Shown: positions 26,381-36,059 of the stretch, one piece after another
Numbering within the stretch: the stretch's first letter is position 1
Layout: each line of letters opens with the position of its first letter
From: Ruegeria sp. EL01
Lineage (GTDB): Bacteria > Pseudomonadota > Alphaproteobacteria > Rhodobacterales > Rhodobacteraceae
NCBI RefSeq assembly: GCF_900313035.1
Contig: NZ_OMPS01000004.1
Coordinates: 62,001-126,000, forward strand
Direction of reading: 5' to 3'
DNA: 64,000 bases
The notes under the pieces: model-generated
What the model saw: the letters and a program-made list of their open reading frames with translations, nothing else
Told to the model about the DNA's origin: nothing
Databases searched by the model: none
Position numbers and translations under genes: made by a program

Positions 26381-27259
26381 TTACTCGACGCTTGCTTCCA
26401 GTTTGTCCTGGGTGCGCGTTTCGAAATCACTGGCTTCATGACGTTCATGAAGCTGCGTATGCGGCTCACCAAAGGGGCGATTGACCATACGGCCGCGTTT
26501 GACGGCAGGACGATCATCAATCAGTTTGGCCCATCGCATGACGTTTTTGTAGGAGTCCACATCGAGAAACTCAGCCGCGCTGTAAAGGCGACCCAGCACC
26601 AATTGACCGTACCAAGGCCAGATCGCCATATCGGCAATCGTATAGTCCTCACCTGCGATATATGTCTTGTCGGCCAGTTCCCGGTCTAAAACATCCAATT
26701 GGCGCTTGGCTTCCATTGCAAACCGGTCGATCGGATATTCCCATTTCTCCGGCGCATAAGCATAGAAATGCCCGAACCCGCCACCCAGATACGGCGCACT
26801 GCCCATCTGCCAGAACACCCAATTCATGACCTCGGTACGTTCGGGGCCGGATTTGGGAAGGAATTCGTCAAATTTTTCAGCCAAATGAAACAGGATCGAG
26901 GCGCTTTCAAACACGCGCAGGGGTTCTTCGCCTGACCGATCCCAAAGCGCCGGAATTTTGGAGTTCGGGTTGGCGTCGACAAATCCCGAGCCGAACTGGT
27001 CCCCCTCGCCGATATTGATCAGCCAGGCGTTGTACTCGGCGCCTTCGTGGCCGAGGGCCAGCAACTCTTCGAGCATGACAGTCACTTTGACACCATTGGG
27101 CGTCGCCAGAGAATACAATTGCAGAGGATGGCGTCCGACGGACAAGTCTTTGTCATGAGTGGCTCCGGCGATTGGCCGGTTTATGTTGGCGAATTGTCCG
27201 CCGCTTTCGCTGTCCCAGGTCCAGACGCTTGGAGGAGTGTAAGTGGATTGATCGCTCAT
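26381..27259 (-). CDS. yghU: Glutathione-dependent disulfide-bond oxidoreductase (YghU-like GST)
   Basis: This 292-residue glutathione-transferase family protein of the YghU/Ure2-like group reduces disulfides with glutathione. The N-terminal extension NINRPIAGATHDKDL precedes the thioredoxin-fold domain (HPLQLYSLATPNGVKVTVMLEE, PNSKIPAL, VFESASILFHLAEKF). The helical C-terminal domain has GGGFGHFYAYAPEKWEYPI. I placed the start at ATG 27259 behind GAAAGGCAG; the upstream extension of the frame lacks homology. Confidence 0.9.
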   Translation of the reverse strand: MSDQSTYTPPSVWTWDSESGGQFANINRPIAGATHDKDLSVGRHPLQLYSLATPNGVKVTVMLEELLALGHEGAEYNAWLINIGEGDQFGSGFVDANPNSKIPALWDRSGEEPLRVFESASILFHLAEKFDEFLPKSGPERTEVMNWVFWQMGSAPYLGGGFGHFYAYAPEKWEYPIDRFAMEAKRQLDVLDRELADKTYIAGEDYTIADMAIWPWYGQLVLGRLYSAAEFLDVDSYKNVMRWAKLIDDRPAVKRGRMVNRPFGEPHTQLHERHEASDFETRTQDKLEASVE

Positions 27260-27507
27260 CTTCTGCCTTTCTTGACGTTTTCGGGGCCGCGACCCCGACG
27301 CATCTACAGCTAATGTTGCAACTTTCATGTTCCAACCCCGAACATGGGGCACAATCTGTAATAATCAGCGGGCAACTTCTCACGTTTTTTCGTCCGTGGT
27401 CACAGCGGCGCGAGCGACCCTACGAAGTTTGGAAGAATCGCTTATTGTCACGATGATCGCGCCAACATGGCACCCCTGATGCAGATGACATAAAAAGGAT
27501 TGTCCCT

Positions 27508-28026
27508 ATGAAACGCTTTGCCCTTTCAATCGCGGCGGCCATTGCCCTTGCTGTTCCGGCTTTTGCCGGTCCGCAATATGTTGATGGTACCGGATTTGCC
27601 GTGTCAGGCTATGACGTGGTTGCCTATCGCAGCCTGGATCAGGTTGGTGTTGGCCAGTCGCAACCCGAACCCGTGCGTGGACAAGCCGAAATCACGGCAG
27701 ACTACAACGGTGCCACCTGGGCCTTTGCCACGGAAGAGAACCGCGATAAGTTTCTGGAAAATCCTGCCTACTACGCGCCGCAATATGACGGCCACTGCGC
27801 CTATGGCGTGTCCCGCGGGGGCAAGGTTCCGGCGAACCCGAACCTGTGGCGTATCGTTGATGACAAGCTGTACCTCAACATCACTGATGTCGTAGTTGGC
27901 TTCTGGGAAGAAGACGTCCCCGGCAATATCAATCTGGCCGAAGGCAACTGGCCCGGCATCGAGCCTGCGGATGCGTCGTCCAGCGTTATTCCCAAGTTCA
28001 CTTCGGAAGGTCCCGTCACAAACTAA
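27508..28026 (+). CDS. Secreted YHS-domain protein
   Basis: This 172-residue protein has a Sec signal peptide (cleavage after PAFA, residue 20) and a YHS-like domain: VSGYDVVAY, ATWAFATEENRDKF, YAPQYDGHCAYGVSRG, NLWRIVDDKLYLN. In this family the domain is thought to bind metal in the periplasm, but a reaction is not established. A terminator hairpin follows, shared with the convergent J-domain gene. Confidence 0.85.
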   Translation: MKRFALSIAAAIALAVPAFAGPQYVDGTGFAVSGYDVVAYRSLDQVGVGQSQPEPVRGQAEITADYNGATWAFATEENRDKFLENPAYYAPQYDGHCAYGVSRGGKVPANPNLWRIVDDKLYLNITDVVVGFWEEDVPGNINLAEGNWPGIEPADASSSVIPKFTSEGPVTN

Positions 28027-28048
28027 AAGTTTGTTTCGTGAAACAAGC

Positions 28049-28076
28049 AGCCCGGCTCATGCAAGCCGGGCTTTTT
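28049..28076. terminator. Terminator between YHS and J-domain genes
   Basis: A 9-bp perfect stem (AGCCCGGCT / AGCCGGGCT) with a 6-base loop is followed by TTTTCTTT on the plus strand. It serves the YHS gene and possibly the convergent gene as well. Confidence 0.85.
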
Positions 28077-28085
28077 CTTTGCACC

Positions 28086-28769
28086 TTAGCTTGCCAGCCA
28101 GAATTCGTCGCGCATGTCCTGATCAGCCTCAAATCTGATCCGAACGCTTTTTGCGCCTGGAAATTTGCTTTCGCAGATGGTGTCAGGAACGACAACTTCA
28201 CCAGCGCCCATGTCTTTCGATTGAAAGCTCAGTACCTCGGTTTCCGTGTGTCGGGTGTTGGTTAGAACACTTGTTGGCAAAGCCACGCGGTTTGCACCTT
28301 CACATACCGAAGTGGCCACGAAATAGGTCAGGTTGCGGCCAAAGCATCCGACGGCTTCCGGCACGTGATCCGATGCAGAGAAGTATTTTTTGTCTGGTGA
28401 GCTGTCACTCAACCCGGGGTTATGTGACAGCGCCTGTTCCGGGTTCAGCATGGCCCCGCACGCCGCGATGTCTTCCTGGGCCAGTTCGATGATGCGCTTT
28501 TTCAAACGGGGTCGCCGGGGCCGTCGCGCTGCTGAATTCGCGGCACCTTTGACGGTCAACCCTTGTTTGCGCAGATAGTCATAGGCGACTTTGGCGCGCG
28601 AAAAGTCAGAACAGTCACCGCCTTTGTGGTCAGGATGGGCATGAAAGGCGATCTGTCGCCATGCGTTTCGAATGTCATCGGGGCTGGCATTTGCGTCTAG
28701 TCCCAGGTCAGCCAACGCGTCAGTGCGCGCCTTGATCTTGTCTACAGGTTCCATACTCAAATCACTCAT
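28086..28769 (-). CDS. J-domain protein
   Basis: This 227-residue protein has an N-terminal J domain (about residues 18-70) with the diagnostic HPD in HAHPDHKGGD, which stimulates DnaK ATPase. The remaining 150 residues have no Gly/Phe region or zinc finger, so it is not a classical DnaJ but a specialised co-chaperone. The C-terminal part, with several Cys and beta-type segments, is unassigned. It is convergent with the YHS gene. Confidence 0.8.
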   Translation of the reverse strand: MSDLSMEPVDKIKARTDALADLGLDANASPDDIRNAWRQIAFHAHPDHKGGDCSDFSRAKVAYDYLRKQGLTVKGAANSAARRPRRPRLKKRIIELAQEDIAACGAMLNPEQALSHNPGLSDSSPDKKYFSASDHVPEAVGCFGRNLTYFVATSVCEGANRVALPTSVLTNTRHTETEVLSFQSKDMGAGEVVVPDTICESKFPGAKSVRIRFEADQDMRDEFWLAS

Positions 28770-28947
28770 TAAACTAAAAACAACTACACAGCCTCAGTGT
28801 GGTCACGGTCACATTTTTGTCAATTTTCCCAGAGTTTTGAGGATGATTGACGCTACAATTTAGACGCGAAGACCGGATTGTTCCGTCTTTGGAATTTGGG
28901 GGTGCGCTGGACTGTGAAGTGGATCACACAAACATGGACGCAAAAAC

Positions 28948-28978
28948 GCCCGGGCCGTTTTGCGACCCGGGCTTTTTT
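28948..28978. terminator. Bidirectional terminator behind metF
   Basis: A 7-bp perfect stem GCCCGGG / CCCGGGC with an 11-base loop has T-runs on both sides (TTTTTT on the plus strand, GTTTTT on the minus strand). It lies 18 bases behind the metF stop and can end metF transcription. Confidence 0.8.
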
Positions 28979-28995
28979 GCAGGCAAGTGAGAGAA

Positions 28996-29862
28996 TCAAG
29001 CGACGTTTTGCAATTCCGCTTTGGGCGTAATGCCCAACGCAAAGCAGACGTCGCGCGTCAGTTCCGGGCGGTTGAGCGTATAGAAATGCAGCTTATCTAC
29101 ACCGCCGTCGATGAGGTCTGAACACAGTTCCGTACACAGCGCAGTCGCCAGCAGGTCCTCACGGTCATCGCGGACGGCCTTGTCGAATGCCTGGTCAAGC
29201 CACGTCGGAATGTGCGCACCGCAGCGCTGGGCAAACTTGCGCGCGCCCTTCCAATTCTCGATCGGTAAGATTCCCGGGACGATTGGCTTATCGATACCAG
29301 CCTTGGCACAGGCGTCCCGAAAGCGGAAAAAGGTCTCGGCCTCAAAAAAGAACTGGGTCAATGCTTCGTCCGCCCCGGCGTCCAGCTTGGCTTTGAGCCA
29401 GTCAATTCCTGCACTGGCGTCTTGGGCTTCTGGGTGCGTGTCCGGGTAGGCGCCCACGCGAATGCTGAACATTTCGGTCTCAGCCAGTGCGGAAATCAAC
29501 TCGACCGAGTTTGCAAATCCGTCCGGATGCGGTTCGAACCGGTCCTGGCCTTTGGGTGGATCGCCCCTGAGCGCAACAATGTCCTGAACACCTGCGCGCG
29601 CGAAGGTGTCTGCGATCTCTAACGTCTCCTGCCGAGAAGCGTCGACACAGGTCAGATGTGCGGCCACGGGCAGCCCCGAGGATTTGTGCAGAGTTGAAAC
29701 AGCATCCCGCGTCAACTCTCGGGTCGTGCCACCAGCACCGTATGTGACCGAGACGTACCGAGGGTCCAAGGGGGCCAACGTTTGCACGGTATCCCAAAGG
29801 CGGAATGAGGCTTCCAGAGTTTTAGGAGGAAAGAACTCAAATGAAATTTCAGGTTTGGTCAT
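28996..29862 (-). CDS. metF: Methylenetetrahydrofolate reductase
   Basis: This 288-residue FAD enzyme reduces 5,10-methylene- to 5-methyl-tetrahydrofolate for methionine synthesis. Family signs are ISFEFFPPKT at the N-terminus with the catalytic Glu, VTYGAGGTTRELT, HLTCVDAS, IVALRGDPP, and QFFFEAETFF in the C-terminal half. The ATG at 29862 is chosen; GTG at 29865 is an alternative. It is divergent from a LysR-type gene of the MetR kind, with a MetR-like site between them. Confidence 0.95.
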   Translation of the reverse strand: MTKPEISFEFFPPKTLEASFRLWDTVQTLAPLDPRYVSVTYGAGGTTRELTRDAVSTLHKSSGLPVAAHLTCVDASRQETLEIADTFARAGVQDIVALRGDPPKGQDRFEPHPDGFANSVELISALAETEMFSIRVGAYPDTHPEAQDASAGIDWLKAKLDAGADEALTQFFFEAETFFRFRDACAKAGIDKPIVPGILPIENWKGARKFAQRCGAHIPTWLDQAFDKAVRDDREDLLATALCTELCSDLIDGGVDKLHFYTLNRPELTRDVCFALGITPKAELQNVA

Positions 29863-29910
29863 CACGGCCTCATTGGATCAATTGGGCCACTTGTGCCACG
29901 TGACGCATTG

Positions 29911-29923
29911 TGAGACAAACTCA
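29911..29923. promoter_or_regulatory. Candidate MetR binding site
   Basis: TGAGACAAACTCA is an inverted repeat with arms TGAG / CTCA and a 5-base spacer. It has the geometry of the MetR consensus TGAA-N5-TTCA and lies between metF and the divergent metR-like gene. Confidence 0.5.
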
Positions 29924-29956
29924 TATTCTTCAAGAACAACATGAGCGCAGTGAATT

Positions 29957-30862
29957 ATGCATATTGAATTTCGGCATTTGCGGACAGTTAAGGCGATCCA
30001 TGAATGCGGTGGGCTTGCGCGGGCGGCAGATCAGCTGAATATCACCCAGTCAGCGTTAAGCCATCAGATCAAGGGCCTTGAAGATCAGGCCGGGGTCGAG
30101 TTGTTTTTGCGCCGCTCAAAACCGATGAAACTGTCTGCTGCGGGCTTGCGCCTGTTGCGCCTTGCCGAGCAAATTCTGCCACAGGTCGAGGCCACCCAGC
30201 AGGAGTTTTCGTCGCTCAGAGATGGCCGCACTGGCCGAATGCATATCGCAATTGAATGCCATGCGTGTTTTGAGTGGTTGTTCCCGGTGCTCGAGGCGTT
30301 TCGAAAGTCCTGGGGCGATGTCGATGTCGACATTCGTCCGGGTTTGGCATTCGACGCACTGCCTGCATTACAAAAAGAAGAAGTAGATCTGGTTGTATCT
30401 TCGGACCCCGAGCATTTGCCGGGTGTCGAATTTGTCGAACTGTTCGACTATAATGCGGTTTTTGTGGCGGCCTCCTCGCATCCGTTGGCGCAAAAGGAAT
30501 TCATCGAAGCCGAAGATTTCCGAGGCCAGACCCTGATAACCTATCCGGTGGAACGAACGCGGTTGGACGTGTTCAGCCAGTTGCTGATCCCAGCGCGCGT
30601 CGAACCCGCGACGATCCGACAGGTGGAATTGACAGCGGTCATACTGTTGTTGGTCGCGTCCAACCGTGGGATTTCGGTCTTGCCGGACTGGGTCGTGCGA
30701 GAGGTCAAATACAACTCGGACTATGTCACGCGACCACTGACGAAAGACGGGATCACGCGCCGCCTGTATGCGGCTGTTCGATCCGAGGATTTGGAAAAAC
30801 CCTTTGTGCAAGAGCTGGTGAAACTGGCCCGAGACGAGGCGCACAAGCTGCAGGCGCAGTAG
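29957..30862 (+). CDS. metR: LysR-family regulator, MetR type
   Basis: This 301-residue LysR-type regulator has an N-terminal winged HTH (FRHLRTVKAIHECGGLARAA and ITQSALSHQIKGLE) and a C-terminal effector domain that begins RMHIAIECHACFEWLFP, a sequence typical of MetR, which senses homocysteine and activates methionine genes. It is divergent from metF, the standard arrangement for a LysR regulator and its target. Confidence 0.88.
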   Translation: MHIEFRHLRTVKAIHECGGLARAADQLNITQSALSHQIKGLEDQAGVELFLRRSKPMKLSAAGLRLLRLAEQILPQVEATQQEFSSLRDGRTGRMHIAIECHACFEWLFPVLEAFRKSWGDVDVDIRPGLAFDALPALQKEEVDLVVSSDPEHLPGVEFVELFDYNAVFVAASSHPLAQKEFIEAEDFRGQTLITYPVERTRLDVFSQLLIPARVEPATIRQVELTAVILLLVASNRGISVLPDWVVREVKYNSDYVTRPLTKDGITRRLYAAVRSEDLEKPFVQELVKLARDEAHKLQAQ

Positions 30863-30960
30863 CGGCGTTTCATGCGGGGCAGCTATGCACATCATTCCTC
30901 TTGGCAAGGGGGCGTTGCGTCAGTATACGCGCGGTTTGACCGAACAGGAGCCTTTGGACA

Positions 30961-31746
30961 ATGGTTGGCAGTGCAAATCTCAACATCATGATCAAGGCCG
31001 CGCGTAAGGCGGGGCGTTCTTTGGTCAAGGATTTTCGTGAAGTCGAGAACCTGCAGGTGTCGATGAAAGGCGCTGGTGACTTCGTCTCAAAGGCTGATAT
31101 CGCTTCTGAGGCAATTCTAAAGGAAGAACTTCTGGGTGCGCGCCCGACCTATGGCTGGCTGGCTGAAGAGGGCGGGTCGATCGACGGTGAAGATCCAACC
31201 CGCCGCTGGCTTGTCGATCCGTTGGATGGCACGACCAATTTCCTGCATGGTTTGCCACATTGGGCTGTTTCGATTGCTCTGGAACACAAAGGCAATATCG
31301 TCGCCGGTGTGATTTACGATGCAGCAAAGGACGAGATGTTCTTTGCCGAAAAAGGCGAAGGTGCCTGGATGAATGACATGCGAATTCGCGTGTCGGGTCG
31401 TCACCGCATGATCGAATCCGTGTTCTCGACAGGGTTGCCATTTGGTGGTCGGTCAGATCTGCCGGCGACGTTGCAGGATCTGGCGCGTCTGATGCCGGTT
31501 TGTGCCGGTGTCCGTCGTTGGGGTGCTGCGGCGCTGGACATGGCCTATGTTGCCGCTGGTCGCTACGAAGGCTTCTGGGAACGCCGTTTGAACGCATGGG
31601 ATATGGCGGCCGGGGTTATCATCGTGAAAGAAGCTGGCGGATTTGTTCAACCGCTGAATCCTGATGGCGACATTCTGACTGACGGCGAAGTTATTTGTGC
31701 CAACGAACCGATCTTTGACACTTTTGCCAAAGTGATCCGGGACTAA
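30961..31746 (+). CDS. suhB: Inositol monophosphatase family protein
   Basis: This 261-residue Mg-dependent phosphatase of the SuhB type has the metal motifs WLAEEGG and WLVDPLDGTTNFLHG, plus the C-terminal WERRLNAWDMAAG. It hydrolyses inositol 1-phosphate; in bacteria SuhB also has a role in rRNA transcription antitermination, a known second function of the family. It ends in a hairpin shared with the convergent rhomboid gene. Confidence 0.92.
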   Translation: MVGSANLNIMIKAARKAGRSLVKDFREVENLQVSMKGAGDFVSKADIASEAILKEELLGARPTYGWLAEEGGSIDGEDPTRRWLVDPLDGTTNFLHGLPHWAVSIALEHKGNIVAGVIYDAAKDEMFFAEKGEGAWMNDMRIRVSGRHRMIESVFSTGLPFGGRSDLPATLQDLARLMPVCAGVRRWGAAALDMAYVAAGRYEGFWERRLNAWDMAAGVIIVKEAGGFVQPLNPDGDILTDGEVICANEPIFDTFAKVIRD

Positions 31747-31752
31747 TCACCA

Positions 31753-31770
31753 AGCAGGTTTAGACCTGCT
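31753..31770. terminator. Hairpin between suhB and rhomboid genes
   Basis: A 7-bp perfect stem AGCAGGT / ACCTGCT with a 4-base loop lies in the 25-base gap between two convergent genes. There is no T-run. Confidence 0.55.
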
Positions 31771-31771
31771 G

Positions 31772-32515
31772 CTACTTACGCGGAATTTTTGGGATACGGG
31801 AACGTGACAGAGGGTATTTTGCCTCTGGGTGCGGTGGGTGCCCATGAGTTTGATTCCAGAGCTCCATGCCACCCCGCTTTAGCCACAGCGGAACGCAGAG
31901 GATTAATCCGACGATGAACCCGCCGGTATGGGCCCAATAGGCGACGCCGCCTTCATCGAGGTTGCTGGACAGGCTGCCAAGAAACTGCATGCCCAGCCAG
32001 ACGCCGAGCATTACAAAGGCCGGTATCGTGAACACGCGAAAATAGACGATCAGGATTAGCAAAATATCCACGCGTGCCTTTGGGAACAGCAGCAGATAGC
32101 CGCCCATGACACCGGCAATCGCGCCAGACGCTCCGATGGTTGGCACAAGCGACTCGGGTGCAGTGATCACGTGGATCAACCCCGCTCCGATACCCGCGAC
32201 GAGGTAGAAGACAAGAAACAGGACATGGCCCATTTCATCCTCGAGGTTGTCGCCAAAGATCCACAGAAACAGCATATTTCCCGCCAGATGCATCCAGCCT
32301 CCGTGCAGGAACATTGACGTCACGAAGGTCTCGAACGCCAGGCCATCGCTGATCCGCGCAGGAATGATCGCATAGTCGAAGTAAAGCCTGTTGATCAGCG
32401 GCGCGTCATTCATGATCCCGACATAGCTGAGGAAGATCAGGATGTTCGCCGCGATCAGGGCATAGACAACATAGGGGGTCCGCCCCGAAGGGTTATGGTC
32501 GCGAATAGGTAACAT
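31772..32515 (-). CDS. Rhomboid-family intramembrane serine protease
   Basis: This 247-residue polytopic membrane protein has about six helices. The catalytic dyad is Ser130 in GASGAIAG and His196 in WAHTGGF. The L1-associated HLAGN motif (His76, Asn80) is also present. Rhomboids cleave membrane-protein helices inside the bilayer; the substrate cannot be inferred. The C-terminal tail is short and basic. Confidence 0.92.
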   Translation of the reverse strand: MLPIRDHNPSGRTPYVVYALIAANILIFLSYVGIMNDAPLINRLYFDYAIIPARISDGLAFETFVTSMFLHGGWMHLAGNMLFLWIFGDNLEDEMGHVLFLVFYLVAGIGAGLIHVITAPESLVPTIGASGAIAGVMGGYLLLFPKARVDILLILIVYFRVFTIPAFVMLGVWLGMQFLGSLSSNLDEGGVAYWAHTGGFIVGLILCVPLWLKRGGMELWNQTHGHPPHPEAKYPLSRSRIPKIPRK

Positions 32516-32520
32516 GGCGC

Positions 32521-32548
32521 GACGCTGGGCTTTTCAGCGCCCAGCGTC
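32521..32548 (-). terminator. Hairpin behind putA
   Basis: A 10-bp perfect stem GACGCTGGGC / GCCCAGCGTC with an 8-base loop lies between the putA stop and the rhomboid start. It lacks a T-run but should end or protect the putA transcript. Confidence 0.6.
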
Positions 32549-32557
32549 AAGGCAAGC

Positions 32558-35500
32558 TTATGCCGCACCACCCAACAAAGCGGCGTTGCCGCCCGCTGCT
32601 GTGGTATCGACGCAGACATGACGTTCGCCCAGTACCCGCGCTCGGTCTGGTTTTCCTGGGATCAGGGGCAGGATGGGGCCATCCCTCTGGGCCAGAGACT
32701 GCTCGATCTGACGAGCAGTATCGTCATCGCCCCACCACAAGACACCCGAGATATTCGGCAGGTTTTTCAGCCGATGCAGGTCCAGCATTCCCGTCGCTTG
32801 AATCGCGGTCCCACCAAGGATCATCACAGCCTCGGCTTGCGTGCGCGCCGCAGCTTCGCCAGGACCCATGCACAGCAACGGCGGGCGTGGATATTCGCTC
32901 AGACGGTTGGACTCTCCTGTCGGGCCCGGCAATGATTGAGTTTTGACCGCAGCAGGTTGTCCTTGTGGCGCCGGTAGGTCCGCCGCGGAGTCCCATGTCC
33001 CCTCTGCAGATTGGCGATCCGGTGCGCAGAACCGGGCCATGTAGTTAGGCCCACCTGCTTTGGGCCCAGTGCCGGAAAGACCCTCGCCGCCAAATGGCTG
33101 CGACCCTACGATGGCCCCAATCTGGTTGCGGTTCACATAGATGTTGCCCGCGTGGATCGCTTCGGTGACGTGCTGCACCCGGTCGTCGATCCGGGTATGA
33201 AGGCCAAAGGTCAGCCCATAGCCGGTTGCATTGATATCTGCGATGACCTTGTCGATGTCCTGAGCTTTGAAGCGAGCGACATGCAAAACTGGCCCAAAGA
33301 TTTCGCGTTCCAGGGCAGAGATACCAGGTATTTCGATCAAAGTGGGGGCGATAAATGTGCCCTCGGGCGGTGTACTAAGTTCCTTGAGAACCCGTCCCTC
33401 GCTGCGTGCCTGCGCGGCATGGTCCGAGATGCCTTGAAGCGCCTGCACGTCAATGACTGGACCACAATCGGTTGCGATCATCCACGGATCACCGACTGAT
33501 AAAGCGTCCATCGCGCCCTGAAGCATTGTCAGAACGTCGTCGGCGATGTCTTCCTGCAGGTACAGACAGCGCAGCGCCGAACATCGCTGGCCTGCGGATT
33601 GAAACGCGCTTTCGATGATGGACTGAACGGCCTGTTCGGGTAAGGCGGTGCTATCGACGATCATGGCGTTGAGACCGCCGGTCTCCGCGATCAGCGGTGT
33701 TCCTGGGCGCATGTTCTCGGCCATCGCCGTTCTGATCTTCAATGCCGTGGCGGTTGAACCGGTAAAGGCCACACCGGACACCCGCGCATCCGAGGTCAGC
33801 ACTGCCCCTACGGCTGGTCCCCCCGGCAGCAGTTGCAACACATCGCGTGGCACTCCGGCCTCGTGCAGAAGTTGAACAGCGCGATGCGCGATCAGCGGTG
33901 TTTGCGGTGCAGGTTTTGCTAAAACCGCGTTGCCTGTTGCCAATGCCGCTGCGATTTGACCGGAAAAGATGGCCAATGGGAAGTTCCACGGGCTGATGCA
34001 GGTAAACGTCCCGGCAGGTTTGGCATCAGGAATGTTGGCTGCATAATAGCGAAGGAAATCGACCGCTTCACGCAGTTCTGCAACCGCATCGGGTAGGGAT
34101 TTTCCTGCTTCTCGTGCCAAAAGGGCAAAAAGCTCGCCGTAATGCGCCTCGTACAGATCAGCAGCAGCGTTCAGGATGTGGGCGCGTTCGGCAGGCGGGG
34201 CTTGCCATGGGCTGGACGAGGCAAGCGCCAGTTCAATATCCTCTGCGCTCGCCGGCGCAACCGCACCGAGCGTATCCTGCGGATTGGCAGGGTTGACGAT
34301 GGGCTCATCTGACCCCGGATTGGCTTTGTCCGATAACAGAGGTCGAGCATGCCAGTCAGAGGTACGGAATTGACCCCGCGCGGTCTCGATCATGTCAAGC
34401 GTCGGGGTGTGATGCAGGTCAAAGCCTTTTGAGTTTGGTCGCTCAGGCTGAAACAATTCAGGGCCGGTGGGCAGCGGGGGTGGGGGCGTCCGAATGGCGG
34501 CAAAGGGATCTGAAGCGACTTCCTCTGGCGGCACGTTCTCGTCTACGATTTGATTGACGAAAGAAGAATTCGCCCCGTTTTCCAACAGGCGTCGCACCAG
34601 ATAGGCCAACAGATCGCGATGTGCGCCGACCGGAGCGTAAATGCGACAGCGTGTGTTCCGCTGATCCTTCACGATCTGATGCAGCGTCTCGCCCATGCCG
34701 TGCAGGCGTTGGAATTCATACTGCTGATCCTCGGCCATATGCACGATCGCGCTGACCGTATGCGCATTGTGCGTGGCAAATTGAGGATAGATGCGGTCGG
34801 TCATGTCCAACAGCTTGCGGGCATTGGCGATGTAGGACACGTCGGTTGCAGCCTTATGGGTAAACACGGGAAAGCCGTCGACGCCTTCGACCTGCGCACG
34901 TTTGATCTCGGTGTCCCAATAGGCGCCTTTGACCAGACGGACCATCAGTTTGCGGTCGTGCCTTTGGGCCATCTCGTAAAGCGTATCCAGAACCAACCCG
35001 GCGCGCGGGCCGTAAGCCTGAACAACAATGCCAAATCCATCCCAACCGGCCAGCGCCGGTTCGGCCATGACCGTTTCGATCACCTGCAATGACAGTGACA
35101 GGCGATCTGCTTCTTCGGCGTCAATGTTCAGGCCCATTCCGGCCGATTTCGCCAACAGCGCAAGCGAGCGCAGGCGCGGGACCAAGTCCTTCATCACCCG
35201 TTCTTCCTGTGCCAATTCGTATCTTGGGTGTAGGGCCGACAGCTTGACCGAGATGCCAGGATTGGCACGGATGTCGTCATGTGTGCAGGCTTCGGCAATC
35301 GCGGCAATGGCTCGGGAATAAGACAGATGGTACCGCGCTGCATCCGCGTCGGTGCGCGCTGCCTCGCCAAGCATATCATAGGAATAGGTATAGCCTTTCG
35401 CCTCCATCCCCTTTGCGCGGTCCATGGCGGACTGGATCGTTTCGCCCAGCACAAACTGGCGTCCCATCTCTTTCATGGCGCGTCCGACGGCGGTTCGGAT

Positions 35501-35956
35501 CACCGGCTCGCCCAGACGCTTGATCGCACCCCGCAATGCACCGACCGGCGATGCCTTGCCTTCATCCAGGACTTTGCCCGTCAGCATCAACGCCCAGGTC
35601 GAGGCATTGACCAGCGAGGACGAGGACTGCCCCAGATGCTTGCCCCAGTCTGACGGCGCGATTTTATCTTCGATCAGCGCATCAATCGTATCCGCATCGG
35701 GGACGCGCAACAGAGCTTCGGCCAGGCACATCAATGCCACACCTTCATCTGTGGACAGGCCATATTCAGCCAGAAAGACCTCCATCATCCCGGGCGACGT
35801 GCTGGATCGGATGTCCCGAACAAGCTGCGCAGCAGAGCCGCAAATGGCGCTGCGATCCTCATCCGTCAGGGCCGCATGAGTGATCAGGGTATCAAGAATC
35901 GCTGTCTGATCCGCATAGGTCAAGGTATCGATACGGGTGCGAAGGCTGTGTGACAT
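32558..35956 (-). CDS. putA: Bifunctional proline dehydrogenase / glutamate-semialdehyde dehydrogenase
   Basis: This 1132-residue enzyme oxidises proline to glutamate in two steps: an FAD proline dehydrogenase barrel in the first half and an NAD P5C dehydrogenase in the second, joined by a substrate channel. Barrel motifs include MVRLVKGAYWDTEIKRAQ and QFATHNAHT; the aldehyde-dehydrogenase part has CISPWNFPLAIF and FQSAGQRCSALR with the catalytic cysteine. It lacks the N-terminal ribbon-helix-helix DNA-binding domain of enterobacterial PutA, consistent with the separate divergent regulator at 36060. The start at 35956 follows CGGAGAAACC. Confidence 0.95.
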   Translation of the reverse strand: MSHSLRTRIDTLTYADQTAILDTLITHAALTDEDRSAICGSAAQLVRDIRSSTSPGMMEVFLAEYGLSTDEGVALMCLAEALLRVPDADTIDALIEDKIAPSDWGKHLGQSSSSLVNASTWALMLTGKVLDEGKASPVGALRGAIKRLGEPVIRTAVGRAMKEMGRQFVLGETIQSAMDRAKGMEAKGYTYSYDMLGEAARTDADAARYHLSYSRAIAAIAEACTHDDIRANPGISVKLSALHPRYELAQEERVMKDLVPRLRSLALLAKSAGMGLNIDAEEADRLSLSLQVIETVMAEPALAGWDGFGIVVQAYGPRAGLVLDTLYEMAQRHDRKLMVRLVKGAYWDTEIKRAQVEGVDGFPVFTHKAATDVSYIANARKLLDMTDRIYPQFATHNAHTVSAIVHMAEDQQYEFQRLHGMGETLHQIVKDQRNTRCRIYAPVGAHRDLLAYLVRRLLENGANSSFVNQIVDENVPPEEVASDPFAAIRTPPPPLPTGPELFQPERPNSKGFDLHHTPTLDMIETARGQFRTSDWHARPLLSDKANPGSDEPIVNPANPQDTLGAVAPASAEDIELALASSSPWQAPPAERAHILNAAADLYEAHYGELFALLAREAGKSLPDAVAELREAVDFLRYYAANIPDAKPAGTFTCISPWNFPLAIFSGQIAAALATGNAVLAKPAPQTPLIAHRAVQLLHEAGVPRDVLQLLPGGPAVGAVLTSDARVSGVAFTGSTATALKIRTAMAENMRPGTPLIAETGGLNAMIVDSTALPEQAVQSIIESAFQSAGQRCSALRCLYLQEDIADDVLTMLQGAMDALSVGDPWMIATDCGPVIDVQALQGISDHAAQARSEGRVLKELSTPPEGTFIAPTLIEIPGISALEREIFGPVLHVARFKAQDIDKVIADINATGYGLTFGLHTRIDDRVQHVTEAIHAGNIYVNRNQIGAIVGSQPFGGEGLSGTGPKAGGPNYMARFCAPDRQSAEGTWDSAADLPAPQGQPAAVKTQSLPGPTGESNRLSEYPRPPLLCMGPGEAAARTQAEAVMILGGTAIQATGMLDLHRLKNLPNISGVLWWGDDDTARQIEQSLAQRDGPILPLIPGKPDRARVLGERHVCVDTTAAGGNAALLGGAA

Positions 35957-35976
35957 GGTTTCTCCGGGCGTTTTTG

Positions 35977-35992
35977 TTAGTATATCCACTAA
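35977..35992. promoter_or_regulatory. Candidate PutR operator
   Basis: TTAGTATATCCACTAA is an inverted repeat with 5-bp arms (TTAGT / ACTAA) and a 6-base spacer. It has Lrp-type geometry and lies 21 bases before the putA start and between the divergent putA and putR-like genes. Confidence 0.45.
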
Positions 35993-36059
35993 ATGGCAGG
36001 ACAACGGACTGAGTTTTGTCGTATTGAAGCCTAATCGCCTAAAGATCTAAGAGAATGAG

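Noticed and set aside
30884..30960. Short plus-strand frame starting MHIIPLGKGALRQ before suhB
   Set aside because: It overlaps the suhB start in another frame, is too short and has no supporting homology.
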